A stretch of DNA of 64,000 nt from Mastigamoeba balamuthi. Taxonomy: Eukaryota; Evosea; Mastigamoebida; Mastigamoebidae. Location of the stretch: positions 536,244-600,243 of the forward strand of contig CACRSC010000075.1 in the NCBI GenBank assembly GCA_902651635.1, in the 5' to 3' direction. Below, piece by piece: positions 46,972-56,700 of the stretch. A program made the position numbers and the translations under genes. Every line of letters starts with the position of its first letter. Position 1 is the first letter of the stretch. The notes beneath the pieces were generated by a model. It saw nothing but the letters and a program-made list of their open reading frames with translations. It was not told the DNA's origin and made no database searches.

Positions 46972-47979
46972 TCACTTGCTCTCCACCGCCTTGGGCTCCT
47001 GCGCGGGCACCTCGGGCGCCGGCGCCGCCTGCGCCTGCTGCTGGGGCTGCTGCTGCTGCTGCTGCTGGCCGTAGAAGACCTCGGCGGCCGAGACGGCGAC
47101 CGTGAGGACCGCGTCGAGCATCGCCTCGCCCGCGGCGCGCACGCCGTCCTCGATCGCCTTGGACACGCCGTACTGCTCGTCCACAGCCCTCGCCTTCTCC
47201 TGCACCGCCCCCACCGCGCTCCCCACGCGCTCCTGCAGGAGGGGGCCGTGTCTCGCGTTGAGCGATTGAATTCCGGAACCCCAAAAACCGCGCGGAAGGG
47301 AATAAAACGCCCCGCGGGAACAATGGACCAATAAACGCGCAATAAACGACGGGGGGGCCACGCGATAAAAGCAAAGCCGCACCTGGATGCGGTACTGGGC
47401 GTCGATCTCGCGGGCCTTGGCCTCGACGGTCTGCTGCGCGGGGACGCGGTACTTGGCGTCGAGCTCGCTGGCCGTCGCCGAGGCCGCGGCGGCCGCCGCC
47501 CGGGCCCTCTGGCTGATCGCCAGCCGCGCGTCCACGTCGCGGACGGCCCCGGCGACTGCGCCCGCCGCGCTGCCCACCGCCGCGCTGACCCCGGCCTTCT
47601 CGTCGGCCCTCTCGACGACCAGCGCTGCCCTCCCGATCGCCTCCCCGACGCGCTGCGCTGCAGACGACTGCGGAGACGACGACTGCGCGGACGACTGCGA
47701 GGAGCGCTCGAGGGCCTCGGAGCGGGCGAGGTACTCGTCGATGCGGCGGGCGCAGAGGGCGCTGTGGGCGGCGCCGAGGCCCGGGCGGCCCGCGAGGTCG
47801 AGGAGCAGCGCGACGGCCTCGGCGTAGAGGGCCAGCGCCAGCGGGGCGTCGCCGTGCAGGTCGGCCTCGACGGCGCGCGTCGACACGTCCATCACGCGCG
47901 CCGACAGCTCCTCCACCCCCTCCTGCTGCTGCTGTTGCTGCTGCGTCTGCGTCTGCGTGCTGCTGGTGGCCTGTGCCAT
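46972..47979 (-). CDS. MIT-domain protein with helical VDxxY repeats
   Basis: About 285 residues in two exons (47383-47979, 46972-47232; intron 150 bases). A Thr/Gln-rich start is followed by a MIT-like three-helix domain at about 20-90 (VSTRAVEADLHGDAPLALAL, YAEAVALLLDL, RIDEYLARSEAL). MIT domains bind ESCRT-III tails on endosomal membranes. The rest is alanine-rich helix with a repeated motif, VDARLAI, LDAKYRV, IDAQYRI, VDEQYGV, spaced by Ala/Glu/Lys-rich helices. This repeat resembles the helical part of plant ACD11-binding partner proteins as I remember them, a weak comparison. The C-terminus has polyglutamine then Pro/Ala. A membrane-traffic role is inferred from the MIT domain only. Confidence 0.72.
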   Translation of the reverse strand: MAQATSSTQTQTQQQQQQQEGVEELSARVMDVSTRAVEADLHGDAPLALALYAEAVALLLDLAGRPGLGAAHSALCARRIDEYLARSEALERSSQSSAQSSSPQSSAAQRVGEAIGRAALVVERADEKAGVSAAVGSAAGAVAGAVRDVDARLAISQRARAAAAAASATASELDAKYRVPAQQTVEAKAREIDAQYRIQVRLCFYRVAPPSFIARLLVHCSRGAFYSLPRGFWGSGIQSLNARHGPLLQERVGSAVGAVQEKARAVDEQYGVSKAIEDGVRAAGEAMLDAVLTVAVSAAEVFYGQQQQQQQPQQQAQAAPAPEVPAQEPKAVESK

Positions 47980-48719
47980 TGCTCTCTGTGCTCTCTCTTG
48001 TGCTTGTGCGCTGATTAAGTTGTGTGCGGTGCCTCAGGGTCTGGGCGGCTCTTTCGCAAATGCTGAAAACCGAAATAAGCGGTGCGGGTGGTGATTCGTG
48101 AGCCGTGACGTATGCGGTGGGGGTCACCCGGAAACACGCCGCCCCCTCCGCCTCTCTGACTCACGCACCGCCCCCCGCACTGCCCGCGCTGCCCCCGTCA
48201 GTCCCCCGGGCGTCTCTGGGCGGGCTTGGGCTGCCACCCGTCGCAGGTGAGGCTGGCTGCACTGCGGTCTTTGTGCGCTGCGCCCCACCACGCGTTACTC
48301 TGCCCCACTGCACATGACGTGCACTTTGTGTGCACCAAACAAGTCGTGACGCCACCACGCAGCGGCGATGACGTGGGGGCACCTTCCCCCTCCCCCTTCC
48401 CCCCTCCCCCTTTTCCTCCCCTTCCTCATCTCCTCTGGTGGGCCAAAGTAGCTGTGGTGCTTGCGTGCGCGTGTGGCCATGCAGCATGCAGTGCACGCAT
48501 GGCCACACGCGGCGCGGCGTGCCGTGAGCCGTGCGTGCGGTGCGGTGTGCGGTGTGGCGTGTGCTGTGTGCTGTGCGTGTGCGCTGGGCTCCCGCCCCCC
48601 CCTCTTGTCTTGCGTCCTCTCATCCTCTCCAGAAATGCCTGCGTCTCCTCCTCTCCTCCGAGCCCATTGTACAACGGAGCCCCCACGCCCCCCCTCGTGC
48701 CCTCGCGCCCTCCCCTGCC
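47980..48719 (-). other. intergenic, MIT gene to INPP4 gene
   Basis: A 740-base spacer between two minus-strand genes. It contains three TGACG words (about 48106, 48317 and 48346) upstream of the MIT gene and a pyrimidine-rich stretch at 48383-48430. No gene was recognised. Confidence 0.45.
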
Positions 48720-51647
48720 TCAGGGGACGGTGCAGCGGGGGGGCTGGTAGGGCTCGGGGAGCATCTTGACCTGCAGGGCGTTGAACGCGTACCTGTCGGA
48801 CCCCACGTTCTTGAGGCAGTTGGCCCTCCGCACGCCCGCCGTCCGCGCCAGCGCCACCGCGCGCTCCACCTCGGCCACCCCGTGGCGCTCGGCCAGCAGG
48901 CGCCCCATCTCCCACGTCGCCGACATGGCCGTGCGGTCCTTGGCAGACTTGCACGACGTCGTCCGCACGGCCCCCACGCTGCGCGCCACGCCGGCCGCCC
49001 GGACCAGCAGCTCGGGGCGCTTCTCGCTGCGGCTGGTCCCCACGACGCGCGCCAGCGCCGCCAGCGACCCCTCGGCGGCCCCGGCGGCGTCGTCGCGGCC
49101 CCGCGAGCGCTCGTGGGCGGCGTAGGCGGCGACGTAGCGCTGCAGCCGCGCGAGGTGCTCGGCGTTGACCTCCTCCTGCAGCGCGCTGTCGCCCAGGCGG
49201 TTCGACACCGTCTGCTTCTCGTTGATGCCCTGCGTGAACAGCGCCGCGCACACGCGCACGCTCAGCTCGGGCCGCGCGGCGCTGTGAGCGGAGGCGCAGG
49301 AGGCGAGCGCCCACGTCTCCGAGGGCACGGGCACCGCCACGCACACGTCAAAGTCCCAGAGGCCGTCGTCCTCGCGCGGCGCAGCGCCCGCGGGGGCCGG
49401 GGGCTCGTCGTGGGCGGCGGTGCGCCGGCGCAGCGTGACGAGCACGGGGCCGTCGAGCAGGACGGCCAGCGACGAGGGCTCGGGCTCTGACTCAACGCAG
49501 GCACAGGGCCGTGACGCCGCGCAGGCACCGGGAATTGCCCCGAAGCGGCCATCGGGCCCTGACTCAACGCAGGCACCGGGCCGTGACGCGGCGCAGGAGC
49601 AGGCGCAGGCGCCGGGAATTGCCCCGAAGCGGGCATCGGGCGGTGACTCAACGCAGGGCTTGGCGTCGGCGCGGACGAGGCGGAAGACGACGCGGTTCAT
49701 CATGCGGACGGCCTGGTCAAAGTCGCCCAGCATCGTCGCCTCGGCGCCGTACGTGCTCAGCAGGCTCTCGCACTCGACGAGCAGCCCGACGCCTGCCACG
49801 CGCTCGAACCACGGCGCGTCGCGGGCGGCCGTGCGCACGGCGACCTCTGCGCAGAACGCGTCGACGAGGGCCGCGACCGACTGGCACGCCACGACGTCGG
49901 CCCGCATCGCCGCGTGCACGGCCAGCGCCCGCGCCTCCTCGGGTGCCCGCGCCGTCGCCGCGAGCCGCGCGAGCTGCCGCAGCCCGACGCCGCCTCCGTG
50001 CCGCGGCGACGAGCGGTACGCGTGCGCCGACGGGGCCCCGAACGTCGTCAGCGCGTGCAGCGAGGCGTCCCCGGGCCCTCCCGGCCCCCCGCGCGCGCGC
50101 AGCAGGTGCACGTGGAGGTTGAGCGGCACAAAGGCGAGGTTCTCGTCGCGCTTGCGGGGCGTCGGGCGGAACGAGAGCCCCGCGTAGCTGCGGTCGTAGT
50201 TGCGGTAGAGCACCGTCGCGCGCTCGAGCAGCCCCACGTGCCAGCGCAGGGCCTCCAGGGCGGCCTGCAGCGGGGCCGCGGCGCCGTCGGGGCACGCGGG
50301 GGGCAGGGGCCCCGAGGTGCGCTCGAGGTGGCGCAGCTGGCGCATGCGGTGCGGCAGGACCTGCGAGGCGACGCTGTGCGCCACGGCGAACGCGCGCCGG
50401 CTCTCGCGCAGCGTCTCCTCGGCCAGCACGGGCCGCCCGGCGCTGTCCGCGAGCGTGTACCTGCGCGAGCAGTCGCGGTCGCAGATGGGCATCAGCACAC
50501 CGCCGTCTGCGTGGCAGAGGAGCAGGCGCGGGGGCACGCGAGGTGGCGGGTTGTTGGTGATGACTCAACGCAGGCAAAGAATTACCCCAGGGGCAGCAGC
50601 TGAAGACTGCCGCGCGCAGGACGCCGGTGGCGCTGTCGGCGGGCGGCGGGGGCAGCGAGCGGTGCGGCTCGGTGACCGAGGGCTTGGGCGACGCCGGGGC
50701 GCCCGCCGCGAGCAGCTGCGAGAAGTTGTGGAAGCTCGACGTGCGCACGATGGCCTCGCCCATGCCCACCGTGCACCTCTGCGAGAACGCCCCGAACATC
50801 TGCTTCTGCGCGTGGGGGGAGGGGGAGGGGGAGCAGCCACACACACCCCGGCGCGGCATGCGCGGGTGACGAGGCTCAAATCAGTGCGGGGTCCAGCGAT
50901 GTGACAGCACCGCGGAGGCAACTAGGCCACAGCCACACGCCCACCCCCTACATTCAGACCGACGCGAATGTGTGGGCACAGAGCACAGCCGGTCCCCAGA
51001 GCGCAGGCAGGGCAGGGCACCGCCATTGCCGCGGGCCAGAGGACCGAGGGGGGTCGCGGGTTGGGCCACCACAGGACACAACAACCGCAACCGGGAAACC
51101 CCGGAGGGGGCCCACCCCCCACCCCCCCAGACCGACGCCACAGCCCCCACACTCGCCGCAAAATCCACGTAGGAGTCCCCCGTGGGTACGCGCAGGCGAG
51201 GGGTGGGGGGTGCCACGCGCGCGGAGCGGGCGCGAGGCGAGCGGCGCGGGCAGTGTGGGAAACAAACGAGAAAAACGCCAGAAAGGGCAGCGGCAGAGGC
51301 GGAGAGCGCAGGAGGCGCAACTCGGGGCAGGCGGGGGCTGGCGTCGCCGCGCGTCAGCAGGTCGGGGACCTTCCACTCGACCCACGCGGGCGCCGAGCCG
51401 TGCGCCGCGTGCTTGGCGCCCCGCTCTCTGCGCGCCGCCGCCTTTGGAATTGGGCGGAGGGGGAGGGGGGGACGTCGCCCACAACACACGCAGCACGGGA
51501 CCGTCAGCAGCGAGTGGGGGGCAGCGGCGGCGGGCGCACCCGCTCCCACGATATCGCGGGGATGGAGCTGAACGGCAGGTGCACGGAGGGGAGCAGCGGC
51601 GGGCGCGGCGGGGCGCAGGTGGGCTTGCGAGGCAACCCCTCCACCAT
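48720..51647 (-). CDS. INPP4: inositol polyphosphate 4-phosphatase (INPP4-type)
   Basis: Phosphatase that removes the 4-phosphate from phosphatidylinositol 3,4-bisphosphate at membranes. The last exon (48720-50506) carries the active-site loop CKSAKDRT (48930-48953, a Cx5R motif) and the family C-terminus (GVRRANCLKNVGSDRYAFN, QVKMLPEPYQPP). The exon before it is 50586-50805 (QMFGAFSQRCTVGMGEAI), joined in phase 1. The 5' part is less certain. Two candidate exons fit by frame, 51540-51647 (start MVEGLPRK) and one ending at 51441 (SAPAWVEWKVPDLLTR), but the donor of the second is not clear and the following intron would be over 500 bases. The last exon contains a tandem 72-84 base repeat of Pro/Gly/Ala/Cys-rich sequence, unusual for the family. 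Length of the certain part is about 669 residues. Confidence 0.85.
48930..48953 (-). other. INPP4 catalytic loop CKSAKDRT
   Basis: The eight codons encode the Cys-x5-Arg phosphatase loop in the exact form typical of INPP4 proteins. Both catalytic Cys and Arg are present, so the enzyme is predicted to be active. Confidence 0.9.
49488..49657 (-). repeat. 72/84-base tandem repeat in INPP4 exon
   Basis: Two near-identical units (49488-49559 and 49560-49643, the second with 12 extra bases) and the first 14 bases of a third, each starting TGACTCAACGCAGG on the plus strand. Unit lengths are multiples of three and keep the frame. A shortened relative of the unit lies in the intron at 50561-50590. 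Confidence 0.85.
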
Positions 51648-51986
51648 GGCCGCAACAAAGATATTTTGGTATAGGAGTAGCGCAGATTGGTCCCGAGTTC
51701 CGAACAACTCGAGAACAATTCAATTCTACTGGAGTCCGTGCAATACTCGTTCACTCGTTCCTCACAAACCGGACAAACCGGTGTGCGAGGAAGGGGACGT
51801 GTGATCGGGCCAGAACACAGCGGCGCTCCCAGACAGGCCTCATCGATCTCGTTTTTCGAATACACTCCCACAGCATTTCCCTCTTCAGAGCGAAATCCGT
51901 GACGTGAATATTTCCTCTGTATTTAAAGCAAGATATTATCTGCTCCCCTCTTCAAGAGCAGCGCACTGGCGAAAGCCCTCTTCGCG
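51648..51986. other. divergent intergenic region, INPP4 / repeat-protein gene
   Basis: A 339-base bidirectional upstream region. It has TGACGTGA at 51900-51907 and a TATTTAAA at 51920-51927 upstream of the plus-strand start at 51987. Confidence 0.4.
51920..51927 (+). promoter_or_regulatory. TATA-like box
   Basis: TATTTAAA lies about 60 bases before the start codon at 51987, in otherwise GC-rich surroundings. It is the best TATA-like word I see next to a start in the window; the role is untested. Confidence 0.3.
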
Positions 51987-53384
51987 ATGGAGAACCTCCC
52001 GCCCAACCGCCAGCCCCCCGAGGACCCCGAGGACCCCGCCGAGGGCTCGGGCACCGACCAGGAGAAGGGCCAGGGCCAGGGCCAGGACAAGGGCCAGGGC
52101 AAGGACCGGCAGAAGCAGCAGCAGAAGAAGAAGAAGGCCAAGGCGCAGCGCCACCGCAGGGGCACGCAGGGCCAGCCTCTCGTGCAGCTGCGCGGCGGCC
52201 TCCAGACCAAGAAGGCGCTGCGCCGCGCACTGGCCCCCGACACCGCCGCCATCGACGCCACCGTCAAGGAGATGGCCGCCGCGCCCCCGTCTGTCGCCGC
52301 CGCCATCAAGTCGCTGCCCTCGTCTGTCAGAGCCGGTGCGTCGCAGCCCCTTGCCTAAAGAGGCATTCCCACCCGCATTTGGGATAGATATCCCGATATA
52401 TTTCCCGATATTTTATTAAAAATCTCCGTGGCGTTTGTCGTCATCATTCTTTTTTGAAAACCTACCAACGAGAGAGAGAGAGAGAGAATCATCTCACTGA
52501 CCGTCGCGCACCATACAGCGGTCGACCACCTGGTCGCCAACCCCCCGGGCGACCTCGACACGTGGACGGGGACGCTGCAGCAGATTGTGCGCGCCTCCGT
52601 CGTCACGATCGCTGTGCCCGGCGCTGCCCCTGCCGCCGTTCTCCAGCCCGCCCTCATTGCACCCCTGCTCGTTCCCGCCATCGCCCCGCTCGCCATGATG
52701 GTTGGCGGTCTCTTCGCCCCTGGAGGCCCCGGCCACGCGGCCATCGCCGGACAGTGGCTGCCGGGAGGCCCCGGGCACGCAGCCGTTGCCGCCCAGATTG
52801 CTGCGCAGTGGCTGCCGGGAGGCCCCGGCCACACGGCCATCGCCGGACAGTGGCTGCCGGGAGGCCCCGGCCACACGGCCATCGCTGCGCAGTGGCTGCC
52901 GGGAGGCCCCGGCCACACGGCCATCGCTGCGCAGTGGCTGCCGGGGGGCCCTGGGTACATGGCGCTCGACGGCCAGTGGCAGCCGCCTAACGGGATGGCA
53001 TACGTCGCGCTGGCAAACGAGCGCCTGCGCCGCCACAACAGCACTGGACTCGGCCAGCAGCTGCAGCCGCTGCTGAAACAGGTATTGTCCTTCTTCGGGA
53101 TTGAAAATTGACACTCTTTACAGAATGCGGGGCTTCTGGCGGTTGGACCGCTGGTTCCCGTGGGGGCCGTCTTCGTGCCCGCGGCAGCGCCCGCAGCGGT
53201 CGGGGCCGTGCCGCCGCTGATAACCGCGGGGGGCGTCTTCCCCGACAACGTGGCCCTTGCCCACGCGATGACCGACGCGCAGGTGCTGGCGCTCATCGAG
53301 TGGTACAACGACGCCATGAACATCGTCGCCGCCGACAACCTCACCACCCGGCGCGCCAAGGTGCTCCTGTTCATCGCCTCGTAA
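51987..53384 (+). CDS. unrecognised protein with 14-residue GGPGH repeats
   Basis: About 390 residues in three exons (51987-52335, 52519-53081, 53124-53384; junction phases 1 and 0). The first exon is hydrophilic and strongly basic (GQGQGQDKGQGKDRQK, then KKKKAKAQRHRR), followed by a helical segment (TKKALRRALAPD). The second exon begins AVDHLVANPPGDLDTWTG and contains a hydrophobic alanine-rich stretch (PALIAPLLVPAIAPLAMM). Six tandem units of consensus GGPGHTAIAAQWLP follow. The third exon continues with hydrophobic Val/Ala/Pro sequence and ends in a helix (TDAQVLALIEWYNDAMN). I do not recognise the family. The repeats may form a structural rod or a self-assembling surface; that is speculation. 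Exon-intron fit and open frame support a real gene. Confidence 0.62.
52470..52488 (+). repeat. GA dinucleotide repeat in intron
   Basis: About nine tandem GA units in the first intron of the repeat-protein gene, upstream of the acceptor at 52518. Confidence 0.8.
52722..52985 (+). repeat. coding tandem repeat, 42-base units
   Basis: Six head-to-tail units encoding GGPGH-x-A-I-A-x-QW-L-P: five of 42 bases and one (unit 2, 52764-52817) of 54 bases. Units 3-5 are almost identical in DNA, which points to recent expansion or homogenisation; unit 6 is diverged (GGPGYMALDGQWQP). Confidence 0.9.
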
Positions 53385-53770
53385 GCTCCCAGCGGGGGGC
53401 TGTTCAGCCCATCTGTCCCCCAAAACTCTGTCCACGCACCAACACGCACGCACACGCCAGCGCCCTCCCTACCTCCACCCACTGTGTTGTGTCGTAGCTC
53501 CGCACCACATACGTAGTCGTCTCGGGGAAATAACTAAAGCACGCTACGTGGTTTATGACGCCAGCCTGCAGCCATGGAGTGGGTGCTTCAGTGGTATGCA
53601 ATGCCTCGGCTGCGGTGGCCAATGCACTGCACTCCCCCTTTGATCTGAGTTTCCTTTGCAGGGGTAGGGGTAGCCCCGGCACAGAGGTATGACGAAAGCT
53701 GAACGAGTGAGGAGAAGTGTTCTACACGGCCCTGCTGGTGAGGCAAAGGGGTTTGGGGAGAGGAGGAACA
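53385..53770. other. convergent intergenic region
   Basis: A 386-base region between the repeat-protein gene and the 3' end of receptor copy 7, marking the right edge of the interrupting block. No target-site duplication or element end was recognised. Confidence 0.45.
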
Positions 53771-56700
53771 TCATTTGATGCCCAACTTCATCGATACGGC
53801 GAGCTGGTCGGCTACCGAGTGCTCGAGGTCGGCGGCCTGGGGCAACTGGAGGGCAACCGAGTCCACCCTGACGGGCATGATCGACATCATCGACACAGCC
53901 ATCTCGTCGCCCGAGTCGCTCGCTGCCTTGGCCCCGTTGTTGTTGCACGACCCGCTGCTCGTGTGCCGCGAGAACAGCCCCCCACTGTTGGAGCACACCG
54001 CCGTCCTGATCAGCTCCTGCGGTATGTCGAAGGCCCCCAGCGACTGCACGATAGGTCAGCCAAGAAGAGGCGGCCACTGGGGACCAGGGGAGTGCCACGG
54101 GACGCACGGCAAAGGTGGTCGACCAGTTGCGCAGGATCTGGAAGATGGAGGGGCGCCGCTCGGGCTGCGTCTCCCAGCAGCGCTCTAGCAGGTGCGACAC
54201 CATGGGCGACATGCCCTGCGGCATCTCCGGGGGCCCCAGCAGCGTGTGCTGCACGTTGGTCGCGCAGCCGATCTCCATCGACGACCCGGGAGGCGCAGCC
54301 GACTGCTGGCCCTCGGACGCAGTGCCTGAGGCAGAGGACGAGCGGGTGATGGCGTCGGGGGGCGCGATGAGCTCCCAGAGGACGATGCCGAAGGCGTAGA
54401 CATCGGTCGCTGGCGTAAGCACTGAGCCTGCAATGACCTCTGGCGGCTGCCACGCGGCCCTCTTCAGCGAGACGCAGCTGCCAGACGAGAAGGCGCCCCT
54501 CTTGTTGCTGAACCAGAAGTCCGACACCTTCACTGTCCCCTTCCCGTCCATCTGGCAGAGCACCACCGGTAAGACTCCCCCGAGCAGTGATTGCCAGGAG
54601 CGAGTGCGTACGAGGAGGTTGTGCGTGCAGATGCTGCCGTGGACGATGGGCGGCTTGCACGAGTGCAGGTACGCTATCCCCTTGAGCACGTCCTGCCCCC
54701 CGGGTTCTCTGTCAGAGAAAGGGCCGACACACGTGGACAGCGCACGAATGCCAACGATACGAGCGAGAAGACGCTCACGTAGCGTTTCTCCTTGGCGAGG
54801 TAGTCTGCGAGGGTGCCGCCTTCCATGTACTCTGTGACGACGAGGATGTCGGTGCCGTTCTCGCAGTAGCCCATGAGCATGAGGAGGTTGGGGTGGTGGT
54901 GCTTGTGCAGCAGCAGCACCTCCTCCTTGATCAGCCGCTGGTCCTCCTTGGGCGTCGCCTTCTTGTCGATCACCCGCACCGCCACTGTCGTCCCATGCCA
55001 GTCGGCCATGTACATCGCCCCGAAGCGCCCGTGGCCCAGACACTGGCCCAGCTCGATCTCTCCTCTGCGTATGTTCAGGAACTCCACCGTCCTTCTCTGC
55101 AGGAGGCGCAGAGTCAGAACAAATTGTTTGTGTCTCACCAGTCAGTTGCTCACGGCTCTCCAGGTGACCACAATAAGGACTGCGAGGCACAGGATGGCCG
55201 CGCCGCCGAGTCCAATGGAGAGGCCCAGGATCAGGCTGAGGTCGTTCGTCTGCGCACGCCGTCCTGGCGGTGTAAGTGGCTTCCACCAGGAGCAGTTGCC
55301 GGCGCTGTAGGTGCCGGCCAGTGTCTTGACGAGGTCGCCCTTCTGGACGTAGACGGTGCTGGAGCCCTGGTTGCAGCAGTCCCTGGGGTCGCTGCACTTG
55401 TCCTTGAAGGGGCCGAACTGCATGCCCCCGACGACGAAGATGCTCCTCTCGTAGACGGCCTTGACGAGGTCGTCCGACTCGAGGCTGCTGCTGTTGCCGC
55501 CGCCACCGCTGCTCTTCTTGCTGCTCCTGGCGATGTTGACGACCTGCGCGAGGAAGCGCCCGACCAGGAAGCCCGCGAACGACCGCGCCGAGTCGTTGGT
55601 CGAGTCCGAGACCCACGCGGCGTACTCTGTGCGCAGCGGCGACGTCGAGGCGAAGTTGGACATCGGGGGCACGACGCTTAGCGAGTAGGTGACGTCCGCG
55701 ACGCTGGAGCTCCTGTTGAAACCGTCGTACCGCATGACCACGCGCGAGTTGAGCAGGCGCATCGTCTTCGCTCGGGGCACGCGGTGGCCACTGAACGAGC
55801 CCCCGAGGATCAGGAACGCGTCGTACTTGCCCTCGTGTTTCCGGACGAGCTCCTCCGCATCACCCACGAACTCTTTGCTGTACGTGACCTCGTACCCCTG
55901 CGGAGCGTGAGAGCTGCGCTGGCCTGCTGACTGTGCCTCACCTTCATCCCGTTGAGCTTCTTGACTCGGTTGAGGCACTGCTCCGTGTGCCTTGTGTCGT
56001 CGTTCTTGATGACCCCGACGCTCTTCACACCCTTAGTCATGAAGAACATGGACGCGGCCATCATCTCGTCGTTGGCGTTGGCGAACAGGTTGATGACGTA
56101 GCTGGAGGGTGGGGAGGAGAGGAAGGGAGATCTGTCAGTGGCGACATCGCCACGAAGCCCACCGCCCCGCCAGCACGAGCCTGTGCGCCCGGACGTCGAG
56201 CAGCAGCTCCTCGAGGACAGGCATGGGGGCGATCGTGGCGAAGCCCTCGAACGTCCCGACGTCCTCGGGCCTCTCCAGCCTGGGGGCGAGGACGGCGACC
56301 GCCTTGCTGAGCCGGAGCTCATCCCTGGCTGCTGTGCTCTGCGACGCGAGGACCGAGCGGAGCAGCAGGCTGCCAGCCCCGTCGGCGTTGTGGTCGTTGA
56401 GGGCGCCGATGAGCCCCGCGGTCACCGGGAGGTCGACGCCGTCGGCGGGGTCGTCGACGTAGCCCACGACGGTCAGCGCGCCCTCCCTGTTCCACTCGGG
56501 CGCCGTGCAGCCCTTGAACTTGAGCGTCGCGCCCTGCAGCTCGCTCTGCGTGCGGTTGGCCGCGTGGTACCGCGTCACGAAGACCTCGTGGACGCCCTGG
56601 TTGCACCTGTCGCCCGCGCTCTGCGACAGGGCCCCCGGGACTCCGGTGCCGTCGCCGTAGGGCCCCAGCGCCACTCCCAGCACGTTGAACGTGCGCACGT

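Noticed and set aside
52722-52985. CRISPR array
   Set aside because: Units are contiguous, coding and without spacers; the genome is eukaryotic.
31168-53770. Large mobile element or integrated virus carrying the middle block
   Set aside because: No capsid, integrase, polymerase, terminal repeats or target duplications were seen, and the block contains ordinary intron-bearing housekeeping genes.
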